Of a stretch of 59,586 nucleotides of DNA, positions 26,387-34,453 are shown piece by piece. Numbering within the stretch: the first letter of the stretch is position 1; the number at the start of each line of letters is the position of its first letter. Origin of the DNA: Candidatus Aerophobetes bacterium Ae_b3b (GTDB taxonomy: Bacteria > Aerophobota > Aerophobia > Aerophobales > AE-B3A); NCBI GenBank assembly GCA_005223085.1, contig NJBP01000006.1:1-59586 (forward strand), in the 5' to 3' direction. Position numbers and translations under genes: made by a program. The notes below the pieces were generated by a model. It ran no database searches, was not told the DNA's origin, and worked only from the letters and a program-made list of their open reading frames with translations.

Positions 26387-26923
26387 ATGTATGAAGAACT
26401 CATAATAGCTGGATTCGGAGGGCAGGGAATAATCTTTGCCGGAAAACTCCTCGCCCACGCCGGATTAAAGGAGGGTAAAGAAGTGGTCTACTTTCCCTCC
26501 TATGGAGCAGAGATGCGGGGAGGAACAGCCAATTGTACAGTGATAGTTTCAGATTCGCTTATCGCTTCCCCGGTGGTGGCTAATCCTCAAAATGCACTTA
26601 TGATGAGTCATCCTTCCTATCTTAAGTTTCTTCCTCGCATTAAAGCAAAAGGAAGGGCTCTCATCAATAGTTCTCTCGTTAAGGAGGAGCTTTTTCGTGA
26701 GGACATAGAAATAATCAAGATTCCGGCCAACGAAATAGCCGAGAGAATAGGTAGCTCTCGCATTGCTAACATGGTTGCTCTGGGAGCCTGGGTCAAAAAA
26801 ACAGAGGTAGTTGAGGTAAAAAGTCTAATTCACTCCTTTAAACAAGTGATTTCAGCCGATAAGTTGGATCTTCTCTCCTTGAATGAGAAGGCCTTAAGAG
26901 AAGGCGAGCAATTTGTCTCGTAA
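26387..26923 (+). CDS. 2-oxoacid:ferredoxin oxidoreductase gamma subunit
   Basis: The 178-residue product has the gamma-subunit (POR_N-partner, PF01558) signature LIIAGFGGQGIIFAGKLLA at residues 5-23 and SYGAEMRGGTANCTVIVSD. It should be the KorC/PorG-type subunit of an enzyme that converts 2-oxoacids to acyl-CoA with reduced ferredoxin. Its alpha and beta partners are not in the window; a KorD-like ferredoxin is 18 kb away. It sits in an unusual operon between a hexomutase and xerD. Confidence 0.88.
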   Translation: MYEELIIAGFGGQGIIFAGKLLAHAGLKEGKEVVYFPSYGAEMRGGTANCTVIVSDSLIASPVVANPQNALMMSHPSYLKFLPRIKAKGRALINSSLVKEELFREDIEIIKIPANEIAERIGSSRIANMVALGAWVKKTEVVEVKSLIHSFKQVISADKLDLLSLNEKALREGEQFVS

Positions 26924-27782
26924 TTCAATTGAGCCCTTTATTGACTATTTGAGCATAGAAAGGGGTCTTTCTCCTAATACTTTACAGGCTTATAGAAGAG
27001 ATCTTTGTCAGTTCAGAGATTGGTTAAAAAAAGAGTTTCTCCAGGTGGACTCAGCCCTGATCGGAAATTACTTGGCCACTTTAAGAGAAAAAGGGAATAA
27101 GTCTCGCACTCTAAATCGAAAACTTTCCGTGGTGAGGATGTTTTATAAGTTCCTTTACACAGAGGGAAAGATCGATCATAATCCAGTAGAGGGAGTTAGC
27201 TCTCCTCGGTTGGGAAGAAAGATTCCTTCTTTCCTTTCCGAGAAAGAAGTCGAGGCCCTTTTGGAGGCTCCATCTGTCGATGAACCATATGGATCCAGGG
27301 ATAGGGCCATCCTGGAGGTTGTATATGGAGCTGGCCTTCGTATATCGGAGTTAGTTAATCTTAACCTCACCGATTTAAATCTTAAAGGGGGATGGGTAAA
27401 AGTCTTAGGTAAAGGCTCCAAGGAACGTATTGTCCCTCTGGGAAGAGAGGCTTGCCGATGGGTGAGGATCTATTTGAGAAAAAGAAGGATAGAAACCACC
27501 GATAAGCTGTCCTTGTTTTGTAACCGTTATGGAAAGCGCCTTTCACGACAGGCCTGCTGGAAGATTACCAAAAAGTACAGTCAAAAATCTGGTATAACTA
27601 AAAAGATCTCGCCTCATACTCTTCGCCACTCTTTTGCCACTCATCTTCTCTCCCGGGATGCTGATCTTCGTTTCGTACAGGAACTTCTAGGACATACCAA
27701 CATTTCTACCACTCAGATCTACACTCACATAACCCAGGAACGCTTGAAAAAGGTCTATAAAAAATACCACCCTCGAGCTTGA
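26913..27782 (+). CDS. xerD: Tyrosine recombinase XerD/XerC
   Basis: This 289-residue recombinase has the SAM-like N-terminal domain (FIDYLSIERGLSPNTLQAY) and a complete catalytic set: Arg143 in GLRISELV, Lys in GKGSKERIVPL, His235 and Arg238 in SPHTLRHSFATHLL, His261 in LGHTNIST and nucleophile Tyr270 in QIYTH. The length is that of chromosome-dimer resolvases. It starts at TTG 26913, overlapping the upstream gene by 11 bp. Confidence 0.88.
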   Translation: MSRNSIEPFIDYLSIERGLSPNTLQAYRRDLCQFRDWLKKEFLQVDSALIGNYLATLREKGNKSRTLNRKLSVVRMFYKFLYTEGKIDHNPVEGVSSPRLGRKIPSFLSEKEVEALLEAPSVDEPYGSRDRAILEVVYGAGLRISELVNLNLTDLNLKGGWVKVLGKGSKERIVPLGREACRWVRIYLRKRRIETTDKLSLFCNRYGKRLSRQACWKITKKYSQKSGITKKISPHTLRHSFATHLLSRDADLRFVQELLGHTNISTTQIYTHITQERLKKVYKKYHPRA

Positions 27783-27857
27783 GCCTTCCTTGACAGCGAG
27801 GCTCAATCTGATATTTTAAGCAAAAGGAGCTATTTTAATTTCAGTTGTACGCCAAAA

Positions 27858-30461
27858 ATGCAGATAATCACCACTCATACAGGAACGGACTTTGATGGCC
27901 TTGCTGCCACGGTGGCGGCAAGGAAACTTTATCCTGAAGCCAAGATATGCCTTCCTGGATCGGTAGCCAAGGAAGTAAGTCAATTTATCTGTGTTTATGG
28001 AAAGATATTGCAGGATGTCGCTGTAAAAAAAGTTAACCTTGATACTGTAGATCGTCTCATCCTGGTAGACACCCGCTGGATTAATCGTATAGGGATTTTC
28101 CGTGAGCTTATCGGAAAAAGGCAAGTGGAAATTCACCTATATGACCATCATCCTCCTCATCCTCAGGATATAAAGGGGGATGGGGGCGTGTGCCAAGAAA
28201 TAGGTGCTACCACTAGTATCTTGGTCCATATAATAAAGGAACAAGGTATTTCTATTGCCCCGGCGGAGGCGACTCTTTTTGCTCTAGGAATTTATGAGGA
28301 TACTGGCTCTTTAAGTTTTACCTCAACCACCTCTTTGGACCTTGAGGCAGCGGGATTTCTCCTTTCTCAGGGAGCTAGCCTCGAGCTTATCTCCAGTTTC
28401 TTAAATGAACAACTCACGGAAAAGCAGAACTTGCTTCTCAATGATTTCTTGAAAAAGGCTAAAACGAGGCTAATTAACGGGGTTGAGGTGGTGGTAATAG
28501 TTACTGAAATTGACGAATTTGTAGGAGGACTTTCCCTTCCTCTACATAAGCTCATCGATTTGAGAAACCTGGAGGTGGTTTTTACTCTCATAAAGTCCAA
28601 AGATCGAACTTATCTCCTCGGTAGGAGCAGAACTCCCTCGGTCAACGTAAGTGAGATACTTTCCGCTTTCGGGGGAGGTGGACATAACTTCGCTGCCTCA
28701 GCCTTGATTAAAGAAGGTAATCTCAAAAGACTCGAGCACAAGCTCTATCAAGTTCTCGAAGATAGAATAGAACCACGGGTCACCGTAAGTGAGGTAATGA
28801 GTTCTCCCGTCAGGACAGCCTCATCTGTGACTTCACTTAAGGAGGCAAAAAAGATACTAAATGAGTACGGGGTGGAGGATCTTCCGGTGATGGATGACGG
28901 AAAGGTGGTAGGAATAATTTCGCGAAAAAAAATAGACTATCTTATGGCTCATGATTGGGGAAAAATTCCCTTAAAAAGTTACCTTTCCCCTAAAGTTGCG
29001 GTTATCTCTCCCTCTGTCTCGATTAAGAAAGTTCAACAGGTTATGATAGAGGAAGAAACCCGAAGACTTTTGGTCATGGAAGGGAAAAAGCTGGTAGGGA
29101 TTGTTACCGGTTCCGACCTCTTAGAGGCTTTTCATGGGAGAAAAAAGAACCTGAGGGTAAGCAAAAACAAGGAGAACCTTAAAAATTCGCTTGAGACAAG
29201 GGTTCCCAAGAAAGTTCATCGAATTCTCAGACAAGCTGGCCAGATAGCTGCCGAGCTAGGATACAGGGCCTTCATAGTAGGCGGATTCGTGCGTGATCTC
29301 TTATTGGGGATAGAAAATCTAGATGTAGATTTGGTCATTGAGGGAGATGGGATCGAGTTTGCCGCTCAATTTGCCAGGGCGTTGGACGGAGAGGTAAAGA
29401 AGCACACCGAATTCAGAACAGCCGTTCTCACCCTTCCCGACGGTTTTAAACTGGATATTGCCACTGCCCGCAAGGAGTTTTATCCGGGGCCGGCTGCCCT
29501 GCCTGAGATTGAACCAGCTTCTCTGCAGGAGGACCTTTCTCGTCGGGATTTCGTCGTAAATACTATGGCCATCGATCTTGCCCCTGAAAAATTTGGAAAT
29601 CTGATAGATTTCTTTGGCGGACAGCTTGACCTTGAGCAAAAGAAGGTGAGAGTTTTACATGAAGATAGCTTTATCGAAGATCCTACCAGAGTCTTTCGTG
29701 CAGTAAGATTCGAGCAGAGATACGCCTTTACCTTGGAGGAGCGTACGGCTAGGCTAATGGGGGAAGCCCTTGGAAGTAAAGCTCTGAGCCGATTAAGTGG
29801 AGAAAGGATTCGGGAAGAATTGATTCAAATTCTAGAGGAAGACCGACCGGGTAAAGTTATTCATCGGATGCAACAACTGGGTGTTCTTGAGGCCGTTCAT
29901 CCTAAGCTCCAGCTTACCCCGGAAAAAGAAAAAAAACTGGACTATCTAGTAGATATCTTTGCCCGTTTCCAGATTCTTTTCTCCAGAGAAGTCAAGAGGT
30001 GGCTGATTCGTCTGCTGTTGTTACTAGATAATATGAGTCAGGTTGAGGTAGAAAAATTCTGTCAGAGATACCACTTTAGTAAAGAAGAAAGGGATTCCCT
30101 TATCAGTGGTAGACTTGAGGCAGAAAAGATAGTCAGGGGGCTAAGTATTCCCGGACCACTTGCTCCGAGTCTTATTTACCATTTGCTTGAGCCCTTTTCT
30201 CAGGAGGTTCTATTATTTGCTATAGCTAAAACGAGAGATAGAATGCTGGAACGCCGGATATTCCATTATCTAGCAAAATTGAAGCAGGTGAAAGTCGAGA
30301 TAGACGGAAATGACCTTAAACGTCTGGGCTACTCACCTTCTCCAAGATTCAGCCAGATTCTGGAGGAGCTAAAAAAAGCTCGATTGGACGGAAGGATAAA
30401 GACGAAGAAAGAAGAAATAAAGTACGTAAGGGATAATTTTCCCCTCAAGGAAAAAAAATGA
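27858..30461 (+). CDS. DHH-CBS tRNA nucleotidyltransferase (A- or CCA-adding)
   Basis: An 867-residue multidomain protein. Residues 1-310 are a DHH phosphoesterase domain (THTGTDFDGLAATV, then LYDHHPPHPQ, then a DHHA1 part with GGGGHNFAASA). Residues 315-430 hold two CBS domains (SSPVRTASS, LPVMDDGKVVGIISRK, GIVTGSDLLEAF). From about 450 comes the class II nucleotidyltransferase head: AFIVGGFVRDLLLG, with DVDLVIEG as the metal-binding DxD, and LSRRDFVVNTMAIDL. This order matches the A-adding enzymes of deep-branching bacteria such as Aquifex, so a separate CC-adding partner may exist. It acts on tRNA 3' ends. Confidence 0.9.
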   Translation: MQIITTHTGTDFDGLAATVAARKLYPEAKICLPGSVAKEVSQFICVYGKILQDVAVKKVNLDTVDRLILVDTRWINRIGIFRELIGKRQVEIHLYDHHPPHPQDIKGDGGVCQEIGATTSILVHIIKEQGISIAPAEATLFALGIYEDTGSLSFTSTTSLDLEAAGFLLSQGASLELISSFLNEQLTEKQNLLLNDFLKKAKTRLINGVEVVVIVTEIDEFVGGLSLPLHKLIDLRNLEVVFTLIKSKDRTYLLGRSRTPSVNVSEILSAFGGGGHNFAASALIKEGNLKRLEHKLYQVLEDRIEPRVTVSEVMSSPVRTASSVTSLKEAKKILNEYGVEDLPVMDDGKVVGIISRKKIDYLMAHDWGKIPLKSYLSPKVAVISPSVSIKKVQQVMIEEETRRLLVMEGKKLVGIVTGSDLLEAFHGRKKNLRVSKNKENLKNSLETRVPKKVHRILRQAGQIAAELGYRAFIVGGFVRDLLLGIENLDVDLVIEGDGIEFAAQFARALDGEVKKHTEFRTAVLTLPDGFKLDIATARKEFYPGPAALPEIEPASLQEDLSRRDFVVNTMAIDLAPEKFGNLIDFFGGQLDLEQKKVRVLHEDSFIEDPTRVFRAVRFEQRYAFTLEERTARLMGEALGSKALSRLSGERIREELIQILEEDRPGKVIHRMQQLGVLEAVHPKLQLTPEKEKKLDYLVDIFARFQILFSREVKRWLIRLLLLLDNMSQVEVEKFCQRYHFSKEERDSLISGRLEAEKIVRGLSIPGPLAPSLIYHLLEPFSQEVLLFAIAKTRDRMLERRIFHYLAKLKQVKVEIDGNDLKRLGYSPSPRFSQILEELKKARLDGRIKTKKEEIKYVRDNFPLKEKK

Positions 30462-31099
30462 AAGTACTTCTGTTATTTTCTTCTCTCATAATCTTACTTT
30501 TCTCTATAATTCTGCATGAATGCGCCCATGGACTTGCAGCTGAGCATCATGGTGATCCCACGGCAAGACAGGCAGGCAGGATTACCCTCAATCCCATTCC
30601 TCATCTGGACCCTATTGGTTCCATACTTCTGCCATTCATTATGATCATGATGAGCCTTTTTGGAGCTCCGGGGTTCATATTTGGCTGGGCCAAACCAGTT
30701 CCCATAAATCCCTATAATTTAAATGATCCCAAGCGAGATATGATGTGGATTGGACTGGCAGGTCCGGCCACCAATTTCAGCATCGCTCTTCTTTTAGCTC
30801 TTCTTTTTCGCGTTCTTGCTTTTCAGGCATCTCTAGCAGCGATCATTCTTTTTTACGGAGTTACCATCAATCTTCTGCTGGCTATCTTTAATTTAATTCC
30901 CATTCCTCCCCTTGATGGCTCCCGAATTTTGACCGGGATTCTCCCCGAGGAGTACAGTTACCGATTGAGCAGAATTGAACCCTTTGGTTTCATCATCCTC
31001 ATTATCTTGCTTATAAGTGGGATTTTCAACTTCATCTTCATGGGGGTCCTCAAGTTAAGTATACTTCTTACCGGAATGCCCTGGGGCCTTTTAGGATAG
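30458..31099 (+). CDS. Site-2 protease family (M50) membrane protein
   Basis: The 213-residue protein carries zinc motif HECAH in the first helix, then GHPT-like GDPTARQAGRITLNP, FGWAKPVPINPYNL, and the third ligand in NLIPIPPLDGSRIL. This is the short YwhC/YdgI-like group of M50 peptidases with about six helices, acting within the membrane on unknown substrates. Its ATG overlaps the stop of the nucleotidyltransferase gene by 4 bp. Its last 54 bp are repeated at 34148-34325. Confidence 0.9.
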   Translation: MKVLLLFSSLIILLFSIILHECAHGLAAEHHGDPTARQAGRITLNPIPHLDPIGSILLPFIMIMMSLFGAPGFIFGWAKPVPINPYNLNDPKRDMMWIGLAGPATNFSIALLLALLFRVLAFQASLAAIILFYGVTINLLLAIFNLIPIPPLDGSRILTGILPEEYSYRLSRIEPFGFIILIILLISGIFNFIFMGVLKLSILLTGMPWGLLG

Positions 31100-31102
31100 T
31101 TT
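31049..31102 (+). repeat. Direct repeat A, 3' end of the M50 gene
   Basis: The last codons and stop of the M50 gene (CTCAAGTTA...GCCCTGG...TTTTAGGATAGTTT) recur at 34148-34325 with a few substitutions, once the inserted MITE is removed. The two copies bracket about 3.05 kb. Confidence 0.75.
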
Positions 31103-31330
31103 AGTCAGATTTTCCACTTTGCCATGACCCGGTGACCATTATCTGAAATGGCTGGCAAATACTGAAGGGGGTGATAAGAATACTCAATCAAATCTTCTGA
31201 AACAAGTTTTTAATGAGGGTTCTCTTGTGTTTAATAATGTTGTCATTGGTAGGTTAGGACGCGCTCTTGCTTCTACCTCCAAAAGAAACATTATTTGACA
31301 GAGAGAAACAAAGAAAAAAAGGAGGTTAGA

Positions 31331-31597
31331 ATGCAAGGTAGCAAACTTTACGTAGGAAATCTCAGTTTTTCTGTAACTAAGGAGCAGTTGGAAGAGTTGT
31401 TCTCCAGTCATGGTGAAGTTAAGCAAGTTAACATAATTGAAGGTAGAGGTTTTGGATTTGTTGAAATGTCTAGCTCATCAGAAGCTGAAAAAGCAAAAGA
31501 AGCACTGGACGGTTCCGATTTCAAAGGACGTAACTTGAAAGTTGACGAAGCTCGCCCACCTAGAAGTAGAGAAAAAAGGGATTATCGAAGATATTAG
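31331..31597 (+). CDS. RRM-domain RNA-binding protein
   Basis: The 88-residue product is a single RNA recognition motif: RNP2 is KLYVGNLSF (residues 4-12) and RNP1 is GRGFGFVEM. A basic tail RPPRSREKRDYRRY follows. It resembles the small single-RRM proteins of cyanobacteria and other bacteria, often cold- or stress-linked RNA chaperones. ATG 31331 follows AAAGGAGG; an upstream frame start at 31295 is ignored for that reason. A hairpin follows the gene. Confidence 0.92.
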   Translation: MQGSKLYVGNLSFSVTKEQLEELFSSHGEVKQVNIIEGRGFGFVEMSSSSEAEKAKEALDGSDFKGRNLKVDEARPPRSREKRDYRRY

Positions 31598-31631
31598 AAT
31601 AACTGAGAGATAATCCAAATTTAATGGCAAA

Positions 31632-31660
31632 CCCCGTTAGATGCTCGCTATCTAACGGGG
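31632..31660 (+). terminator. Hairpin after the RRM gene
   Basis: A perfect 11-bp stem (CCCCGTTAGAT and its complement) with a 7-base loop lies 35 bp after the RRM stop. No T-run follows on the plus strand, so terminator strength is uncertain. Confidence 0.55.
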
Positions 31661-31982
31661 TAAATCTAGTCACCAAGTCACAGATTTCGCCAGGTCCAAT
31701 GATCACCCTGTCCTCGGCTATTCCCAATCAATGACCGTCTCTATCCAAGAGAAACGGCAAGTTGGTCGTTTCTTTGATGAGACCAGGCTTTGTTGGACTG
31801 ACTACAGTAATCGCTAATCGTGACCTGGATCTTTTTGTTTGGGCTCTGATGACGTTCTGTCCAATTATCTTAGATGGGGGTGTATCCATTTTTTCCGTTT
31901 TCTGTCTAAGTTGCTCACCACAATTGGTGCAAAACTTTAAGGTCTCTGAAATAAGATGCTCAGCATGCATAAATAGAAAAAG
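31661..31982. other. Gap before the peptidase gene; weak zinc-ribbon frame
   Basis: On the minus strand a frame at 31970-31728 would encode 80 residues with FCTNCGEQL near its start, reminiscent of a zinc ribbon. It lacks a second cysteine pair and a convincing ribosome site, so I do not call it. Nothing else is recognised. Confidence 0.3.
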
Positions 31983-33230
31983 ATGAAAAGAGCCGTTGTA
32001 ATTAATGCGATTTCTATTGTTTTAGTGTTATTCTTAAGTTCAAAGGTTCCTGCTGAAGAGCCTTCCCAGCACAAAAATAATCCTTTTACTAAATACCAAA
32101 CCGAACATTATGAAATAATAACTGACGTGAGCTTCGGGATGGCTAAAAAGGTAGGAAACGATATGGAGGCCATCCTCCAAGAGTATTCTAGAATTTTACC
32201 CTTTCCTGAAGAACAGCTACCTTCCAGTCTGTTTAGGGTGAGAATATTCCTCAGGAAAGAAGATTTCCAAAAGTATTGCCGAGAGGCTCTTGGTTGGACA
32301 TATGATCCTAAGAGCTTCGTTTACTATCATTGTCGGAATCTCGAGGAAAGGGAAGCGGTTTGTTTTCTACTACCTGAAATCCCATTCTTCAGAAGACTAC
32401 ATCATGAAGCCTTTCATCAATATTTTCGCCATTTCATTTATTATCCACCTCAGTGGCTTAACGAAGGATTAGCAGAGCTATTTGAGGCAAGTCCTATGAC
32501 AGAGCAAGGAAGACTACAAATAAAGCCTAGTCCAGGATGGGTAAGACGGCTAAAAGAGGATGTACTGATTTCCAAAAAACATCCATATATTGATCTCAAG
32601 AGTTTGCTTACCATGAGTAAGAAGGAATGGCTGAAAAATTCTGGTTCAACTCGGGCGGAATCTTGGGCTTTCTGCTACTACCTTTTAAAATCAGAAAAGG
32701 CTCAATTGGCTCGTTACTTGGACAATTGCATTGAGGTATTAAATCCGGATGCCTCCCGGGAAGAAAATACCAATAACGTATTCCAAGGAGTTTTTGCCAA
32801 GATAAATTTGCCACGATTGGAAAAAGATTGGGTGGAGTTTATCCGAAAAATACACCCGGCCGAAGGATATGGCTTCTTTGAGAAAGGGCAAGGATTGTTA
32901 GGAAAAAGGAAGTACCAGGAGGCCTTGACTGAATTCAACAAGGCTATTGAGATGAATGATAGCTACGACAGATACTATTATTTTCGGGCCCTGACATACT
33001 ATTCCCTAAAAAGATATGACCAGGCAATCAAAAATTTGAAAAAGGCTTTAAATATCTTTCCTGAATATACTGCTGCACTTTTCCTTTTGGCTAAGGTCTA
33101 CCAGAAAAAGAAAGATTATGTCAGGGCTAAGGAAAGTCTCCTGAAGCTCATCGAGTACGAATCTGTCTATAAAGATGAAGCAGAAAAATTGCTTGATGAG
33201 ATCAATCAGAAATTAAGGCAGAAAAATTAA
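31983..33230 (+). CDS. Secreted metallopeptidase (MA-like) with TPR repeats
   Basis: This 415-residue protein has a signal peptide (MKRAVVINAISIVLVLFLSS). A gluzincin-type domain follows: HEAFH at residues 141-145 with the third ligand Glu161 in WLNEGLAELFE. From about residue 295 tandem TPR units follow (GLLGKRKYQEALTEFNKAI, YSLKRYDQAIKNLKKAL, KKDYVRAKESLLKLI). It should act outside the cytoplasmic membrane; the TPR tail may recruit substrates. It lies inside the 3-kb segment bounded by the M50-end repeats. Confidence 0.82.
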   Translation: MKRAVVINAISIVLVLFLSSKVPAEEPSQHKNNPFTKYQTEHYEIITDVSFGMAKKVGNDMEAILQEYSRILPFPEEQLPSSLFRVRIFLRKEDFQKYCREALGWTYDPKSFVYYHCRNLEEREAVCFLLPEIPFFRRLHHEAFHQYFRHFIYYPPQWLNEGLAELFEASPMTEQGRLQIKPSPGWVRRLKEDVLISKKHPYIDLKSLLTMSKKEWLKNSGSTRAESWAFCYYLLKSEKAQLARYLDNCIEVLNPDASREENTNNVFQGVFAKINLPRLEKDWVEFIRKIHPAEGYGFFEKGQGLLGKRKYQEALTEFNKAIEMNDSYDRYYYFRALTYYSLKRYDQAIKNLKKALNIFPEYTAALFLLAKVYQKKKDYVRAKESLLKLIEYESVYKDEAEKLLDEINQKLRQKN

Positions 33231-33296
33231 ACGTAGATCTCCTTTTTGTTTAGGTTACAGGAAACTTGCTCAAATTTTTGGCAACTTTCTTGTTCT

Positions 33297-33545
33297 CTAC
33301 CGGGGAAGGAAAGATGGAATACGCATGAGAAAGGCGTCCTCCTTGCCCGAACCGAAGGAGGTTGTGCGCCCCGTTACATACACGTTACCTTGGGCATCGA
33401 TGGCAACCCCGTAACCGCGATCGTCCTCACCGCCTCCCCAGAACCTCAACCACGTCGGCTCAATAGTATCAAGTGCGAAGACCCTTGAGGCAAGGGAAAG
33501 CACCAGCCATCCCAGAAAGAGTGTCCTGGCAGTGTTTACTTTCAA
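33297..33545 (-). pseudogene. Truncated SBBP/beta-propeller-repeat secreted protein
   Basis: The frame starts at TTG 33545 after AGGAGGT. It encodes a signal peptide (LFLGWLVLSLASRVFA) followed by one complete repeat of the SBBP type, GGGEDDRGYGVAIDAQGNVY, then VTGRTTSFG. It stops after 82 residues. Intact relatives have many such repeats forming a propeller, so this looks like a 5' remnant. It faces the 3' end of the MA-like peptidase gene. Confidence 0.6.
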
Positions 33546-33550
33546 CTTTA

Positions 33551-34150
33551 CTACCTCCTGGCATACTTTAAAGACAAGCTCCATAGCGATCTCGAAAAGA
33601 TTGCCACAAATTCGAGCAAGTTTCGTTTTCTCCCCCAGGGGCAAGAATAATGCCTATCTGGGATCTGCAGCCGCAAATATGCTGGCCCGTTGGGGTGATC
33701 GTAATTACTGCCGGTCCCACCATTCGGTTTGAGAATAAAGAACTCATCACACCATCCTGGATCTAAAGCTATAGACTTGCAAATCGTATCATAGAAGGAC
33801 TCCTTGGTGATTGAAGCCACTGATTTCTCGAGAGGCGGTGTTTGCTGACCTGTTTCAGGAGCGGCTGCCTCGGCTTACCTTTCTCAGTGGATCCGCACTT
33901 TCACTCCCAAACCGGGTCCCTCAGTGTAGTGATAGTAGGTGATCGTGTTCTTACCCGGTGTGACCATAGACATAATGTCGCAGTAAGAGTCTTTGCCGGT
34001 GACCTCACGAACCTCTTTCCCCTTAACGTAGTCGTTGATGACCCCACCGAGCTCCTGGTCAAAGCGCACAAATTTCCAAGCGTACTTTCCGTTGACCTTG
34101 AGCCAGGCCGCCCTCCCCCACCTCTTGTGGGTTTATGAGCAATCAGACTC
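33551..34150 (-). other. Degenerate coding remnant(s)
   Basis: No intact gene. Short minus-strand frames read like pieces of a secreted protein: WGRAAWLKVNGKYAWKFV through MVTPGKNTITYYHYTEGPG ending at 33884, and LDPGWCDEFFILKPNGGTG continuing after a shift as VITITPTGQHICG. They cannot be joined without frameshifts. Family not recognised; pseudogene status is inferred. Confidence 0.35.
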
Positions 34151-34325
34151 AAGTTAGGTATGCTTCTTACCGGAACGCCCTGGGTAAGTATTCAGTGAAC
34201 CCCGTCATTTTTGGTAGTCGCAGGCTTTAGCCTGCGCACCCTAAAGGGTGCGGCTACCCTGAAAATTCAATGTGACACGGCGTTTACTCAAGCATTTACC
34301 GCCCTGGAGGGTTTTTAGGATAGTT
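34148..34325 (+). repeat. Direct repeat B, M50 3' end copy split by a MITE
   Basis: The flanks 34148-34183 and 34308-34325 together reproduce the final 54 bp of the M50 gene including its stop region, with about four to six differences. The copy ends exactly where the purM remnant begins. Confidence 0.72.
34184..34299. mobile_element. MITE copy 2 with 8-bp target duplication
   Basis: A 116-bp non-coding element with imperfect inverted ends: GTAAGTATTCAGTGAACC on the left, against the complement GTAAATGCTTGAGTAAAC on the right. It is flanked by the direct repeat CGCCCTGG at 34176-34183 and 34300-34307. Internal hairpins CGCAGGCT/AGCCTGCG and CGCACCCT/AGGGTGCG are shared with the copy at 24792; the two stems overlap by two bases here. 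The uninterrupted M50 sequence at 31049 acts as the empty-site reference. Confidence 0.85.
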
Positions 34326-34444
34326 TCACCTAAGATTCGGCAAGACCTTTTTTATTTTAACGCCTCTTTTTCCGCGAGCAATTTCACCGATGATCTTTGC
34401 CTTTTCACCCCGGCTTGACGATAAGTTACTGACTGCTCAGTCAT
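34326..34444 (-). pseudogene. purM: purM remnant with large internal deletion
   Basis: Nine bases after the purF stop an ATG (34444) opens MTEQSVTYRQAGV, the typical start of phosphoribosylaminoimidazole synthetase (AIR synthetase). About 13 codons later a different frame reads KIIGEIARGKRGVKIKK and ends VLPNLR-stop at 34326, which resembles the family C-terminus. Some 300 internal codons are missing and the joint is out of frame. purF-purM is a common operon order. The frame from the ATG stops at 34352. Confidence 0.7.
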
Positions 34445-34453
34445 TTTATTATT

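Noticed and set aside
31728-31970. Minus-strand 80-codon frame with FCTNCGEQL, possibly a zinc-ribbon protein
   Set aside because: It has only one Cys pair, no recognisable family after it, and no convincing ribosome site.
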